Source: Sagittula stellata E-37
GTDB taxonomy: Bacteria > Pseudomonadota > Alphaproteobacteria > Rhodobacterales > Rhodobacteraceae
Direction of reading: 5' to 3'
Assembly: GCF_039724765.1 (NCBI RefSeq)
Contig: NZ_CP155729.1
Span: 868,001 to 932,000, forward strand
DNA length: 64,000 bases
Each line of letters starts with the position of its first letter. Positions within the stretch are counted from its first letter, which is position 1. The notes beneath the pieces were generated by a model. That model did not search any database. It saw only the letters and a program-made list of their open reading frames with translations, and was not told where the DNA came from. Shown here piece after piece: positions 50,231 to 63,440 of the stretch. The position numbers and the translations under genes are program-made.

Positions 50231-51175
50231 TCAGCGCACCGTCACATGCGCGAAGCGGTGCGCGATGACCTTGCCAGCGCGGGTCAAAAGCGCCTCGCCC
50301 AAGTAGTCGCCGGGCGGCCAGCCTTCGGGCGGGGCCTTCTTGCCAGCGGCGCGCATGATGCTGACCTGCGGTGCTTTCAGAACGCTGTCGCGGCGGAAGA
50401 TTTCTGTGCCGTCTGGACCTGTGGCCAGGAGGGTGAGGAGATCGCCGTGCTCCGCGTGGCCGGCGTGCGCGTAGACCACGAGCGGCGTGTCGGATGTGCC
50501 GTCTGCCATGCGGGCGCTGCCGTCCCGCACGGCGTCGAACTCCGGCACGCGGTCGGAGAAGCCCGCGGTTATCAGTCCGGTCTTCGTGTAAGGCGGATCA
50601 ATGGCCCAGAGGCTGCCCTCTGCCGCGCCGCATGTGCCTGTCGCATCCGGCCGGAACGGGTCGATCACCGCGCCCGCGCGCATGACCTGGAAATGCAGAT
50701 GCGGATGGTTGGTCTGCCCGGACAGGCCGACCATACCCAAGGCCGTGCCGGTGTCGACGGCCGTGCCCGGACGGACGCGCACGGAGTCTTTTCTCAGGTG
50801 GCAGTACATTGTCTGGAAGCCGTCGCCATGATCCAGGAGCACGGCATTGCCACAGGCGGTTTCGGAGGTCACGCCGCGCATCAGCCGATCGTCGGCCATT
50901 CCGTCGCGGACGCGCAGGACGGTGCCCGGTGCAGCGGCGCGCACCGCGACGCCGCGTCCGATGGCGCCGAAGTCGAGCAGGGCGAAATCGGTGCCCTTGT
51001 GTTTGTCGCGGCTGTTGATCCCGCAGGCATAGTCCCGCTGCCGGCCGGGTTCGGGTGCGTTGTCCACGTAGTCTTCGATGAAGCAGGTCATGCCGATATC
51101 GCAGTCGAGCGGCAGGGCAAATTCGGGCTGTGCCACGGCGGGGGAGGCGAGCAAGGCAAGGAAGAGCAGGCGCAT
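50231..51175 (-). CDS. M23-family (LytM) peptidoglycan endopeptidase
   Basis: A 314-residue secreted protein with signal peptide MRLLFLALLASPAVAQ. The M23 zinc site has HKGTDFAL (His and Asp ligands) and HPHLHFQV (His-x-His). Several Cys (DIGMTCFIEDY, YACGINS, SETACGN, TGTCGAAEG) suggest disulfides in the periplasm. It would cut peptide cross-links in murein or act as a LytM factor. The stop faces the end of the OmpA-domain gene 3 bases away (convergent). Confidence 0.88.
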   Translation of the reverse strand: MRLLFLALLASPAVAQPEFALPLDCDIGMTCFIEDYVDNAPEPGRQRDYACGINSRDKHKGTDFALLDFGAIGRGVAVRAAAPGTVLRVRDGMADDRLMRGVTSETACGNAVLLDHGDGFQTMYCHLRKDSVRVRPGTAVDTGTALGMVGLSGQTNHPHLHFQVMRAGAVIDPFRPDATGTCGAAEGSLWAIDPPYTKTGLITAGFSDRVPEFDAVRDGSARMADGTSDTPLVVYAHAGHAEHGDLLTLLATGPDGTEIFRRDSVLKAPQVSIMRAAGKKAPPEGWPPGDYLGEALLTRAGKVIAHRFAHVTVR

Positions 51176-51266
51176 GATGGTCCGTGCGGGCGGCGGGTCT
51201 GGCGCTCGTCGCCTTCGGCAACATCGCCCCGCCCGCCGTCCCGCGAGGCGCCTTGGCGGACGCATG

Positions 51267-51290
51267 TGAAAAGGGCGCCCGAAGGCGCCC
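51267..51290 (-). terminator. intrinsic terminator of clpA
   Basis: Stem GGGCGCC (51273-51279) / GGCGCCC (51284-51290) with loop CGAA. Read leftward it is followed by a short TTTTC tail. It is 8 bases after the clpA stop. Confidence 0.75.
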
Positions 51291-51298
51291 CTTGATGG

Positions 51299-53629
51299 TC
51301 AGTCCGCGGTCAGCAGCGGCGGCTTCTTGGAGCCGAGGCGCGGCTTGTCCGGCCCGTCCAGTTTCAGCACCAGCTCGTCGTCCTTGACCGACACCTTGAC
51401 GATGCCGCCCTTGGTGAGCTTGCCGAACAGCAGTTCCTCGGCCAGCGGCTTCTTGATGTGTTCCTGGATCACGCGGCCCAGAGGACGGGCGCCCATCTTG
51501 TCGTCGTAACCCTTCTCCGCCAGCCATTCGGCGGCGGGACGGGTCAGCTCGATGGTCACGTTGCGATCCATCAACTGCGCTTCGAGCTGCAGCACGAACT
51601 TCTCGACCACGGCAAGGATGGTTTCCTTCGGCAGCGGCGCGAAGCTGATAACGGCATCCAGACGGTTGCGGAATTCCGGGGTGAAGGTCCGCTCGATCGC
51701 GGCGGTGTCTTCGCCCTCGCGGCGGTCGCGGCCAAAGCCGATGGCCGCCTTCGCCTGTTCCGCCGCACCCGCGTTGGACGTCATGATCAGGATCACGTTG
51801 CGGAAGTCCACGGACCGGCCGTTGTGGTCGGTCAGCGTGCCGTGGTCCATCACCTGCAGCAGTATGTTGAACACATCCGGGTGCGCCTTCTCGATCTCGT
51901 CGAGCAGCAGCACGCAGTGCGGGTGCTGGTCGACGCCATCCGTCAGCTGGCCACCCTGGTCGAAACCCACGTAGCCCGGAGGCGCGCCGATCAGCCGGGA
52001 AACCGCGTGCTTCTCCATGTACTCCGACATGTCGAAGCGTAGCAGTTCCACGCCCAAAGTGGAGGCCAGTTGCTTGGCCACTTCGGTCTTGCCGACACCG
52101 GTTGGGCCCGCGAAGAGGTAGTTGCCGATCGGCTTCTCCGGTTCGCGCAGGCCCGCGCGGGCCAGCTTGATCGCGGAGGACAGGGCGGCAATCGCCGCAT
52201 CCTGACCGAACACGACCCGCTTCAGCGTACCTTCCAGATCCTTCAGGACCTCTGCATCGTCCTTGGACACGTTCTTGGGCGGGATGCGGGCGATCTTCGC
52301 CACGACTTCCTCGATCTCCTTGGTGCCGATGGACTTGCGGCGTTTCGATGCCGCCACGAGGTGCTGAGCCGCGCCCGCCTCGTCGATCACGTCGATGGCC
52401 TTGTCCGGCAGCTTGCGGTCGTTGATGTAGCGCGCCGAGAGTTCGACGGCGGTCTTGATCGCATCTCCCGTATACTTGATGGCGTGATGCTCCTCGAAAT
52501 AGGGCTTCAGGCCCTTGAGGATCTTGATCGTGTCTTCGACCGAAGGCTCGTTCACGTCGATCTTCTGGAACCGGCGCGACAGGGCGCGGTCCTTTTCGAA
52601 GTGCTGGCGGAACTCCTTGTAGGTGGTGGAGCCCATGGTGCGCAGCTTGCCGCCCTGAAGCGCGGGCTTCAGGAGGTTGGATGCGTCCATGGCACCGCCG
52701 GACGTCGCGCCCGCGCCGATCACGGTGTGAATCTCGTCGATGAAGAGCACCGCGTCGGGGTGTTCCTCAAGCTCGGTCACGACCGCCTTCAGGCGTTCCT
52801 CGAAATCGCCACGGTAGCGGGTGCCCGCCAGCAGCGCGCCCATGTCGAGCGAATAGATCGTGGCCTCCGACAGGACCTCCGGCACTTCGCCCGCAACGAT
52901 CTTGCGCGCGAGACCCTCGGCGATGGCGGTCTTGCCGACGCCCGGATCGCCCACGAGCAGCGGGTTGTTCTTGCGGCGGCGGCACAGCACCTGAATGCAA
53001 CGCTCCACCTCGTGGTCGCGTCCGATCAGCGGGTCGATGTCGCCGATCTCGGCCTTTGCGTTCAGGTCGACGCAATATTTGCCAAGCGCCGATTCCTTGT
53101 CGTTTGCAGGCGCCGCGCTTTCGGTCTGCGCGGCTTCTTCTTCCGCCTCGGTGGCGCCTTGGACGGGGCGCGCCTCGCCGTAGGCGGGGTTCTTCGCAAC
53201 GCCGTGCGCGATGAAATTCACCGCATCGTAGCGCGTCATGTCCTGCTCCTGCAGGAAATAGGCGGCATTCGACTCACGTTCCGCGAAGATCGCGACCAGC
53301 ACGTTCGCGCCCGTGACTTCCGTCCGGCCGGAAGACTGGACGTGAATCGCCGCCCGCTGGATCACGCGCTGGAAGGCGGCCGTAGGCACGGCTTCCGACC
53401 CCTCGATGTCGGTCACGAGGTTGGAAAGATCGTCGTCGATGAACTCCACCAGCGTGGTGCGCAACTCCTCCGTATCGACGGAGCAGGCTTTCATCACCCG
53501 CGATGCATCAGGTTCGTCGATCAGCGCCAGTAGCAGATGCTCCAGCGTGGCGAATTCGTGGCTTCGCGAGTTCGCCAGCGCCAGCGCGGAGTGTATGGCC
53601 TGCTCAAGGGTGTTGGAGAATGAAGGCAC
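51299..53629 (-). CDS. clpA: ATP-dependent Clp protease ATP-binding subunit ClpA
   Basis: A 776-residue class I Clp/Hsp100 unfoldase. The N domain is a Clp_N double repeat (residues 1-145, [18 protein letters not shown]). AAA+ domain 1 has Walker [14 protein letters not shown] near 220 and domain 2 has [12 protein letters not shown] near 500 with Walker [15 protein letters not shown]. The pore loop of the second AAA domain has GYVGFDQ. It feeds substrates to ClpP. The adaptor gene clpS, often just upstream of clpA, is not seen upstream here. The linker around 145-175 is acidic ([18 protein letters not shown]). Confidence 0.96.
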   Translation of the reverse strand: MPSFSNTLEQAIHSALALANSRSHEFATLEHLLLALIDEPDASRVMKACSVDTEELRTTLVEFIDDDLSNLVTDIEGSEAVPTAAFQRVIQRAAIHVQSSGRTEVTGANVLVAIFAERESNAAYFLQEQDMTRYDAVNFIAHGVAKNPAYGEARPVQGATEAEEEAAQTESAAPANDKESALGKYCVDLNAKAEIGDIDPLIGRDHEVERCIQVLCRRRKNNPLLVGDPGVGKTAIAEGLARKIVAGEVPEVLSEATIYSLDMGALLAGTRYRGDFEERLKAVVTELEEHPDAVLFIDEIHTVIGAGATSGGAMDASNLLKPALQGGKLRTMGSTTYKEFRQHFEKDRALSRRFQKIDVNEPSVEDTIKILKGLKPYFEEHHAIKYTGDAIKTAVELSARYINDRKLPDKAIDVIDEAGAAQHLVAASKRRKSIGTKEIEEVVAKIARIPPKNVSKDDAEVLKDLEGTLKRVVFGQDAAIAALSSAIKLARAGLREPEKPIGNYLFAGPTGVGKTEVAKQLASTLGVELLRFDMSEYMEKHAVSRLIGAPPGYVGFDQGGQLTDGVDQHPHCVLLLDEIEKAHPDVFNILLQVMDHGTLTDHNGRSVDFRNVILIMTSNAGAAEQAKAAIGFGRDRREGEDTAAIERTFTPEFRNRLDAVISFAPLPKETILAVVEKFVLQLEAQLMDRNVTIELTRPAAEWLAEKGYDDKMGARPLGRVIQEHIKKPLAEELLFGKLTKGGIVKVSVKDDELVLKLDGPDKPRLGSKKPPLLTAD

Positions 53630-53823
53630 TTGGTGCTCCTCTTGTCTGCGCTGTCCGTACTCGGGTCCAGCATTGCCCCGTTAAGTTAAAGTTTGGTCGA
53701 TTAGTGACCGTCTTCAAGTTTTTTCTTTTCACGCAACTGTCACTTACCGCGCTTGACAACGGGTCTGCCGAAGCCTTCATCGTCGCCGACCCGCCAAACG
53801 TGTGGGGGTCGGGGATAAATGCA
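53630..53823. other. clpA upstream region
   Basis: 194 bases between clpA and gloB (both leftward). It should hold the clpA promoter; no specific site is assigned. Confidence 0.35.
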
Positions 53824-54585
53824 TCAGAACTTGTCCTTGCGTGCCCGGATCTCGGTAAAGACCTCGAGATCAGAGGCGTCCTCCATACCGAGGGCCTTCT
53901 TCACTGACGCCTGGCCGGCGCGCAGGAACGGGTTTGTCTGGAGTTCAATGTAAAGCGGCACCTGGGCGGTCGGTTGTCCACGACCCCGTGCCACGGTGAT
54001 CATCTGTGCACGAGATATAAGCCCCGGGTTGTCCGGTTCAATGGTCTTGGCGAAGGCCGCGTTGCTCTCGCCGTACTCGTGTCCGGAACACACGATGGTT
54101 TGCGGGTCGAGCGCGGCCAGCGTCGAAAGGCTTTCCCACATCATCTCGGGCGTGCCCTCGAAGACACGGCCGCACCCCATGACCATGAGGCTGTCGGCGC
54201 TGAACAGGCACTTGGCCTCGGGGTAATGATAGGCCACGTGCCCCAATGTATGGCCGGGCACCGGGATGACCTCGCACAGCCCGTCGTCGGTGCCGCCCGA
54301 GAACCCCGGCTCCAGCGCCATGTCCAGTTCGGGCAGCTTGTCCTTCTCTGCCGCCGGGCCCATGACCTTGCAGCCGTATTTCTCGCGTAGCTCGTCGACC
54401 CCGCCGACATGATCGTGGTGGTGGTGCGTGATCATGATCACGTCGGGCGTCCAGCCGCGATGCTCCAAAACGTTGATCAGCGGCTTGGCTTCGGGCGCGT
54501 CGATCAGCGCGATCCCGTCCGGACCCTTGACGATGTAGGCGTAATTGTCCTTGAGGCAGGGGACGGTAACAATGTCCAGTGGCAT
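53824..54585 (-). CDS. gloB: hydroxyacylglutathione hydrolase (glyoxalase II)
   Basis: A 253-residue metallo-beta-lactamase-fold enzyme with the metal motif THHHHDHVGG, VPGHTLGHVAYH, FSADSLMVMGCGRVFEG and CSGHEYGESNAAFA, all typical of glyoxalase II. It hydrolyses S-lactoylglutathione to lactate and glutathione. The ATG at 54585 gives the family start MPLDIVTVPCLKDNY. It is divergent from a methyltransferase gene. Confidence 0.95.
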   Translation of the reverse strand: MPLDIVTVPCLKDNYAYIVKGPDGIALIDAPEAKPLINVLEHRGWTPDVIMITHHHHDHVGGVDELREKYGCKVMGPAAEKDKLPELDMALEPGFSGGTDDGLCEVIPVPGHTLGHVAYHYPEAKCLFSADSLMVMGCGRVFEGTPEMMWESLSTLAALDPQTIVCSGHEYGESNAAFAKTIEPDNPGLISRAQMITVARGRGQPTAQVPLYIELQTNPFLRAGQASVKKALGMEDASDLEVFTEIRARKDKF

Positions 54586-54658
54586 GGCGTTTCCTTGAAT
54601 GCTTTGTAAGATGCCATCAGACTGACCCATCCGGCCCGACTTCTCAACTGGAGACACC

Positions 54659-55411
54659 ATGCACCTGGACGTGCAGGCGTTGCGCGATTTCTACTACCGA
54701 AGTGCGCTTGGGCGCGCGGCGCAGAAGATCATGCGCGCCGAAGTGCTGCGTGGCTGGTCCCCGGAGGACGTGCACGGTCAGACGGTCGCGGGCTACGGTT
54801 TCGCCGTGCCGATGCTGCGGCCCTACCTGAAGGAGGCGCGCAGGGTCGTGGCGCTGATGCCTGCGCCGCAGGGGGTCATGCCGTGGCCTGCCGGTCTGCC
54901 CAACGTTTCGGTGCTGTCGGAAGAGGTGTCCTGGCCGCTGGAGACCGGGCATGTGGACCGCCTGATCCTGATGCACGGGCTGGAAACCTCCGAACGCCCC
55001 TCGGATCTGCTGGACGAAGCGTACCGCGTGCTTGGACCGGGCGGGCGCGCCCTGTTCATCCTGCCCAACCGTTCGGGGCTTTGGGCGCGGGCGGACTGGA
55101 CGCCGTTCGGTTACGGGCGGCCTTACTCCATCGGTCAGCTCGAAACGCAGCTCAAGCTGCACGATTTCGTGCCGGAGCGGCATGTATCCGTGCTGTACCA
55201 GCCACCCTCCGCGCGCCGGTTCTGGATGAAGACCGGCCCCTTCTGGGAGCGGCTGGGACGGTTGATCCCGTTCACGGCGGGGGGCGTGATGATCGTCGAG
55301 GCCTCCAAGCGGCATCCGCCGACGCGGGCGGGGCTGGGCCAGAAGAAGCGCGTGCCGAACCCGCTGGAGGTGCTGTCCCCGAAACCGGGCAAGGTCGCCG
55401 GGCAGGTCTGA
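54659..55411 (+). CDS. class I SAM-dependent methyltransferase-like protein
   Basis: A 250-residue protein with a methyltransferase_11-like core: region [20 protein letters not shown] at the SAM site, [14 protein letters not shown] and [20 protein letters not shown] (post-II motif). The first glycine motif is weak, so SAM binding is probable but not certain. The C-terminus is basic and Pro-rich. It is divergent from gloB, a common arrangement in Rhodobacterales. The substrate is unknown. Confidence 0.75.
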   Translation: MHLDVQALRDFYYRSALGRAAQKIMRAEVLRGWSPEDVHGQTVAGYGFAVPMLRPYLKEARRVVALMPAPQGVMPWPAGLPNVSVLSEEVSWPLETGHVDRLILMHGLETSERPSDLLDEAYRVLGPGGRALFILPNRSGLWARADWTPFGYGRPYSIGQLETQLKLHDFVPERHVSVLYQPPSARRFWMKTGPFWERLGRLIPFTAGGVMIVEASKRHPPTRAGLGQKKRVPNPLEVLSPKPGKVAGQV

Positions 55412-55903
55412 AGGGTAGGGCGTGAAGTCGCGCCGGAGGGTGCGCTTTGGCCGGGACTTGTTCTGTCTTGGCGGGGTCGGGTGTCGCACGCGGACAAAAT
55501 CGCCTCCGCGATATACCGAAGACTCTCACTATCCGGCCTTTACGATACCGAAACTGCAGCCGCCGCTCGGATTTCCGCAACAAAATTAATCTTCCGTAAA
55601 GAGTATTCGCGCCCGTGCCCGTCTCGTGCCAAGCTGTCGGCTGTGCGGGGAATCGTCGCCAAACGCACGAAAACGTGCACTTTTCCTGCACGAAGTTTGG
55701 GCACCAATGGTCGCACCTGGGTCAACCGACTGAAAAGTATGGGTTTAGCGCCCACGTTAAATCTCTCTAAGGATGTTGCGAGGTGGGGGAGGCTCTGCTA
55801 CATCCGCCGCGATTTACTTGCCTTGACGAAAAATCAGGGTTCCAGGAGCCTCCGGACGCCCCGCCAGACGGCGGGCGCGTGACGGGGGCCTAAAATCGGA
55901 AGG
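55412..55903. other. leader region of the ATP synthase F1 operon
   Basis: 492 bases without a gene. It probably holds the atp promoter. A feature around 55665-55694 has direct repeats GCACGAA at 55665-55671 and 55688-55694 with a palindromic GTGCAC between them (55675-55680). Near 55823 TTGACG could be a -35 box, but no matching -10 is clear. Confidence 0.4.
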
Positions 55904-56467
55904 GTGGACGTGTCTGACAGCTCGATTTCCTCCGGCATCGCCGAGCGCTATGCCACCGCCGTCTTCGAGATCGTGAAGGAGAACAACAATCTCCCGGCTC
56001 TCGAAAAGAATCTCAACGACCTGACCGCCGCACTGGACGACAGCGCCGACCTGCGCGAACTGCTGGTCAACCCGGTGTATACCCGCGAAGAGCAGGGCAA
56101 TGCGATTTCGGCCGTGGCGGACGCCATGGACATGATCCCGGCGGTGAAGAACGTGCTGGGCCTGATGGCTCAGAAGCGCCGCCTGTTCGTCGTGCCCGCG
56201 ATGGTCAAACGCCTGCGCGAGATGATCGCCGAGCACAACGGCGAAGTCACCGCAGAGGTGACCTCTGCCATGGCGCTGACCGACGAACAGTCCGCGAGCC
56301 TCGCCGCCACGCTGAAAGAAAAGGTCGGCAAGGACGTCAAGATCAGTACCACCGTGGATGAAAGCCTCATCGGCGGTCTTATCGTCAAGGTGGGCTCGAA
56401 GATGATCGACACCTCGATCCGCTCGAAGCTCAACTCCCTCCAGAATGCAATGAAAGAGGTCGGATAA
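55904..56467 (+). CDS. atpH: ATP synthase F1 subunit delta
   Basis: A 187-residue OSCP/delta subunit: start [20 protein letters not shown]-terminal [21 protein letters not shown], the diagnostic end. It connects F1 to the peripheral stalk. It starts with GTG at 55904 (a second GTG at 55910 is possible). First gene of atpHAGDC; the F0 genes are elsewhere, as is usual in alphaproteobacteria. Confidence 0.95.
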   Translation: MDVSDSSISSGIAERYATAVFEIVKENNNLPALEKNLNDLTAALDDSADLRELLVNPVYTREEQGNAISAVADAMDMIPAVKNVLGLMAQKRRLFVVPAMVKRLREMIAEHNGEVTAEVTSAMALTDEQSASLAATLKEKVGKDVKISTTVDESLIGGLIVKVGSKMIDTSIRSKLNSLQNAMKEVG

Positions 56468-58003
<1,536 letters not shown>

Positions 58004-58015
58004 GAGGATCATCCG

Positions 58016-60336
<2,321 letters not shown>

Positions 60337-60350
60337 ATCGGACCCTGTCG

Positions 60351-60370
60351 GGGGGCCGCTGCTGGCCCCC
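60351..60370 (+). other. RNA hairpin between atpD and atpC
   Basis: Perfect 7-bp stem GGGGGCC-GCTGCT-GGCCCCC 14 bases after the atpD stop, with no T-run. A likely processing or partial-attenuation element that lowers atpC relative to atpD. Confidence 0.55.
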
Positions 60371-60391
60371 TGATGAGACAAGGAGTTTCAC

Positions 60392-60826
60392 ATGGCAGAC
60401 ACGATGCAATTCGACCTGGTGTCGCCGGAGCGCAAGCTCCTGTCGGCAGAGGTCACCTCGGTGCAGATCCCGGGCGCGGACGGCGACATGACCGCCATGC
60501 CGAACCATGCGCCGACCATCACGACGCTGCGTCCGGGCCTCCTGACGGTGGAAACCACCGGCGGCACCGAAGTCTTCGTCGTCACCGGCGGTTTCGCCGA
60601 GATCGGTGAAAACGTGTCGGTTCTGGCGGAGAAGGCCCTGCCGAAGGGCGACATGGATCAGGCCACCTACGAGGCGCTGGTGAAGGAGGCCCACGAAGCC
60701 TACCAGCAAACCAAGGAAGCCTACCAGAACGAGCCGGGCCCGGTGGACGAAGCAGCCAAGCTGCTTCAGGACATGGTGGCCGTCGGTGGCCACATCGGGC
60801 TCGACCCGATGCAGCCGTCGCTCTGA
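60392..60826 (+). CDS. atpC: ATP synthase F1 subunit epsilon
   Basis: A 144-residue epsilon subunit. The beta-sandwich is clear: [40 protein letters not shown] and [22 protein letters not shown]. The C-terminal helices are short and diverged ([20 protein letters not shown]), a point where alphaproteobacterial epsilons differ from inhibitory ones; zeta takes over inhibition in this class. Last gene of the operon. Confidence 0.95.
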   Translation: MADTMQFDLVSPERKLLSAEVTSVQIPGADGDMTAMPNHAPTITTLRPGLLTVETTGGTEVFVVTGGFAEIGENVSVLAEKALPKGDMDQATYEALVKEAHEAYQQTKEAYQNEPGPVDEAAKLLQDMVAVGGHIGLDPMQPSL

Positions 60827-60862
60827 CGCCGACCTTTCCGGGTTCGAACGACATTTGGAAAG

Positions 60863-60887
60863 CCCCGCCTGCGCAGGCGGGGTTTTT
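60863..60887 (+). terminator. intrinsic terminator of the atp operon
   Basis: A perfect 20-base palindrome CCCCGCCTGCGCAGGCGGGG (60863-60882) followed by TTTTT. It sits 37 bases after the atpC stop. Confidence 0.92.
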
Positions 60888-60999
60888 CGTTATCCGGGCA
60901 CGCCGGTTCGTCTGCGGAAGGCCGTTGCGCGATCCGGATTGAACCGGCATTTGACTGCGCCTAGACTTCGCTGCGTGTGTTTTCCTGCCGGGCCTCGTC

Positions 61000-62217
61000 A
61001 TGCAGACCAATCGCGGAGCCCTGTGGTTCATTCTCGCGACACTCCTTCTGGATGCCATCGGCATCGGGCTGATCTTTCCGATCATGCCCGAACTGATGGA
61101 ACGTGTGGGCGCCGGGGACACGGCGACCGGGGCCTTCTGGGGCGGGGTGCTGATGGCCGCATACGCCGGAGCGCAGTTCCTGTGTGCACCCGCCATCGGG
61201 GGCCTGTCGGACGCATTGGGCCGCAAGCCGGTGCTTCTGGTCACGCTCGCGGCGCTGGCGCTCGACTATCTGATCATGGCGCTGACGACCACGTTCTGGC
61301 TGCTGCTGGTGGGCCGGGTCCTGGCGGGCATCGCCGGGGCCACCTACATCACGGCCAGCGCCTACCTGGCCGACATATCGAAACCCGAGGACCGCGCAGC
61401 GAACTTCGGATTGATCGGCGCGGCTTTCGGCGTGGGCTTCGTGATCGGCCCTGCGCTCGGCGGACTGCTGGCGGGCGTGCACGTCACGGCCCCGTTCTGG
61501 GCGGCGGGGGCGTTGGCGGCGGCCAACTTCGTCTTCGGCTTGTTTGTCCTGCCCGAAAGCCTCAACCCCGAGAAACGCCGCCGCTTCGACAGGCGCGACC
61601 TCAACCCGTTCGGCAGCATTCTCGCCGCGGCGCGTCTGCCGGGGCTGGGCCTGCCGCTGGCCGGGCTCTTCGTGTTCGAGTTCTCCAACATGGTGTACCC
61701 GGTGCTCTGGGCCTTCTGGCTCCGTGAGGCCTTTGGCTGGTCGTCCGTCCTGATCGGCATCTCTCTGGCCTGCTACGGCATAGGCGTGGCGCTGACACAG
61801 GGCGCGCTTATGCGGGTCCTGATCCCGCGCATCGGGACGTGGCACACGCTGATGCTGGCCGTGGGGGCGGGGATCGTGGCGTCGGTGGCATATGGTGTGG
61901 CCTCCGCCGCCTGGCTGGTCTGGGTCTTCCTGCCGTTCGCCTGCCTTTCGGACATGGCGCCGCCCAACGCCACCGGTATCGCGACGAACCTCGTGGGAGA
62001 CGACCGTCTGGGACTGCTTCAGGGGGTCATCGCCTCGTTGGGTGCCGTGGCCGCCATAACCGCGCCGTTGGTTATCACGCCATTGTTCCGGCTCTTCGCC
62101 GCGCCCGACGCACCGCTGTACCTGCCGGGCGCGCCTTTCCTGATGGCTGCCGCCCTTTTGGTCATCAGTGCTTTCATTTTCTGGCCGATGCGCAGGCAAC
62201 TCACCGCCGCGGCGTGA
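61000..62217 (+). CDS. MFS transporter (TetA/TCR-like)
   Basis: A 405-residue 12-TM major facilitator protein. The loop 2-3 motif GGLSDALGRKPVLLV is present, and motif C-like GAAFGVGFVIGPALGG follows in TM5, typical of DHA1 drug/H+ antiporters such as TetA. The central loop is basic (ESLNPEKRRRFDRRD). A role in drug or metabolite export is inferred from the family; the substrate is unknown. Confidence 0.88.
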   Translation: MQTNRGALWFILATLLLDAIGIGLIFPIMPELMERVGAGDTATGAFWGGVLMAAYAGAQFLCAPAIGGLSDALGRKPVLLVTLAALALDYLIMALTTTFWLLLVGRVLAGIAGATYITASAYLADISKPEDRAANFGLIGAAFGVGFVIGPALGGLLAGVHVTAPFWAAGALAAANFVFGLFVLPESLNPEKRRRFDRRDLNPFGSILAAARLPGLGLPLAGLFVFEFSNMVYPVLWAFWLREAFGWSSVLIGISLACYGIGVALTQGALMRVLIPRIGTWHTLMLAVGAGIVASVAYGVASAAWLVWVFLPFACLSDMAPPNATGIATNLVGDDRLGLLQGVIASLGAVAAITAPLVITPLFRLFAAPDAPLYLPGAPFLMAAALLVISAFIFWPMRRQLTAAA

Positions 62218-62292
62218 TACCGCTCTTGCCCCCGATGCGTCCCTGAGACAAAAGCGGCGCATACCCTGATCTTATGCCGAAAGCCTGTCGTC

Positions 62293-62955
62293 ATGGTCCT
62301 CGACTGGAGCGCACTTCTGCGCGAGTTCATCACCCTCTTCGTGGTCGTCGATCCGATCGGCACTCTGCCGGTGTTCTACTTCGCCACGGCACGTGTGCCG
62401 CAGGAGCTTCACTGGAAGTTTGCCGTGCGCGCCGTGCTGGTCGCGTGGGTGGTGCTGATCGCATTTCTCGTCGCCGGGCAATGGCTGCTGGAGGGGCTGG
62501 GCCTGCGCTTCGGATCGTTCCAGATCGCGGGCGGGATCATCCTCTTCCTGTTCGCCCTGACGATGATCTTCGGCGAATCGAAAGCGGAGCACGAGATAGA
62601 GGAGGCGGCGCGCGAACACTTCTCGGGGGCGGTCTTTCCGCTGGCGATGCCCTCGATTGCGTCGCCCGGGGCGATGCTGGCGATCGTGGTGCTGACCGAC
62701 AACCATGCGCATTCCGTGCCGGACCAGTTGATGACGGCCGGTCTTTTGACGATCGTCCTGATCCTGACGCTGCTGTTGCTGCTTCTGGGCGCGCAGTTGA
62801 AACGGGTGCTCGGCTCGACCGGGGCAAGCGTCGTCAGCCGTGTCATGGGGATCATTCTCGCCACCGTGGCCGTCGACGCCGTGCTGGGCGGTCTGGATGC
62901 GGTCGGCGTCATGCAGATCGAAAGCCCCCCCGGCGGTTTGTCGATTTCCGAGTGA
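62293..62955 (+). CDS. MarC family integral membrane protein
   Basis: A 220-residue six-TM protein: FITLFVVVDPIGTLPVFYFAT, FALTMIFGESKAEHE, VFPLAMPSIASPGAMLAIVVL and SVVSRVMGIILATVAVDAVLGG are MarC (UPF0056) segments. The function of MarC is unknown despite its name; it is not needed for multidrug resistance in E. coli. It follows the MFS gene by 75 bases. Confidence 0.88.
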   Translation: MVLDWSALLREFITLFVVVDPIGTLPVFYFATARVPQELHWKFAVRAVLVAWVVLIAFLVAGQWLLEGLGLRFGSFQIAGGIILFLFALTMIFGESKAEHEIEEAAREHFSGAVFPLAMPSIASPGAMLAIVVLTDNHAHSVPDQLMTAGLLTIVLILTLLLLLLGAQLKRVLGSTGASVVSRVMGIILATVAVDAVLGGLDAVGVMQIESPPGGLSISE

Positions 62956-63027
62956 CACCACGCGCCGAAAACCTGTAAGACCGCCCGGAAAGCAGACAAC
63001 CTGCGGTAATAACAGACGAGGCGGGAT

Positions 63028-63378
63028 ATGCGGAAGTTTCCCGGCGCCGCGCTTGGCGTCGATCAGGGCACCGAAGATGTTTTCACCGATTTCGAAGATG
63101 GCGGCGACATGTGGACGGGTCATGGCGCGCGCGAGCGGCGCAAGGCTGTGACCTTCTCGGAACCGTTCAAGTCGGTTCCGCTGGTTCAGGTGTCCTTGGC
63201 GCTGTGGGACATGGATTCCCAGTCCAATGTCCGGGCGGATGTCGCCGCCGAGAAAGTCACACCTGCGGGGTTCGAGATGGTCTTTCGCACATGGGCCGAC
63301 ACACGCGTCGCCCGCGTGCGCATGAGCTGGATCGCCTTCGGCGAAGCCTCCAGCCCGGACGACTGGGACCTCTACTGA
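63028..63378 (+). CDS. H-type lectin domain protein
   Basis: A 116-residue protein with the H-type lectin (discoidin I C-terminal/snail agglutinin) fold motif order: KAVTFSEPFKSVPLVQVSLALWDMD, FEMVFRTWADTRVARVRMSWIAFGE. There is no signal peptide. H-type lectins bind GalNAc or sialylated sugars in eukaryotes; bacterial examples are poorly known. Single gene, next to prs in convergent orientation. Confidence 0.8.
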   Translation: MRKFPGAALGVDQGTEDVFTDFEDGGDMWTGHGARERRKAVTFSEPFKSVPLVQVSLALWDMDSQSNVRADVAAEKVTPAGFEMVFRTWADTRVARVRMSWIAFGEASSPDDWDLY

Positions 63379-63395
63379 TCTGACTTGGCAGGGCA

Positions 63396-63427
63396 GGGCG
63401 GGCCGGCTTTGTGTAACCGGCCAGCCC
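63396..63427. terminator. possible shared terminator between lectin gene and prs
   Basis: GGGCGGGCCGG (63396-63406) and CCGGCCAGCCC (63417-63427) form an 11-bp stem with one mismatch between two convergent genes. No strong T-run on either side, so it is tentative. Confidence 0.35.
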
Positions 63428-63440
63428 TTCGTGCCACGGG

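Noticed and set aside
53753..53760. TTGACAAC as a promoter of gloB or clpA
   Set aside because: It is on the plus strand while both neighbouring genes are on the minus strand, and no matching -10 box was found.
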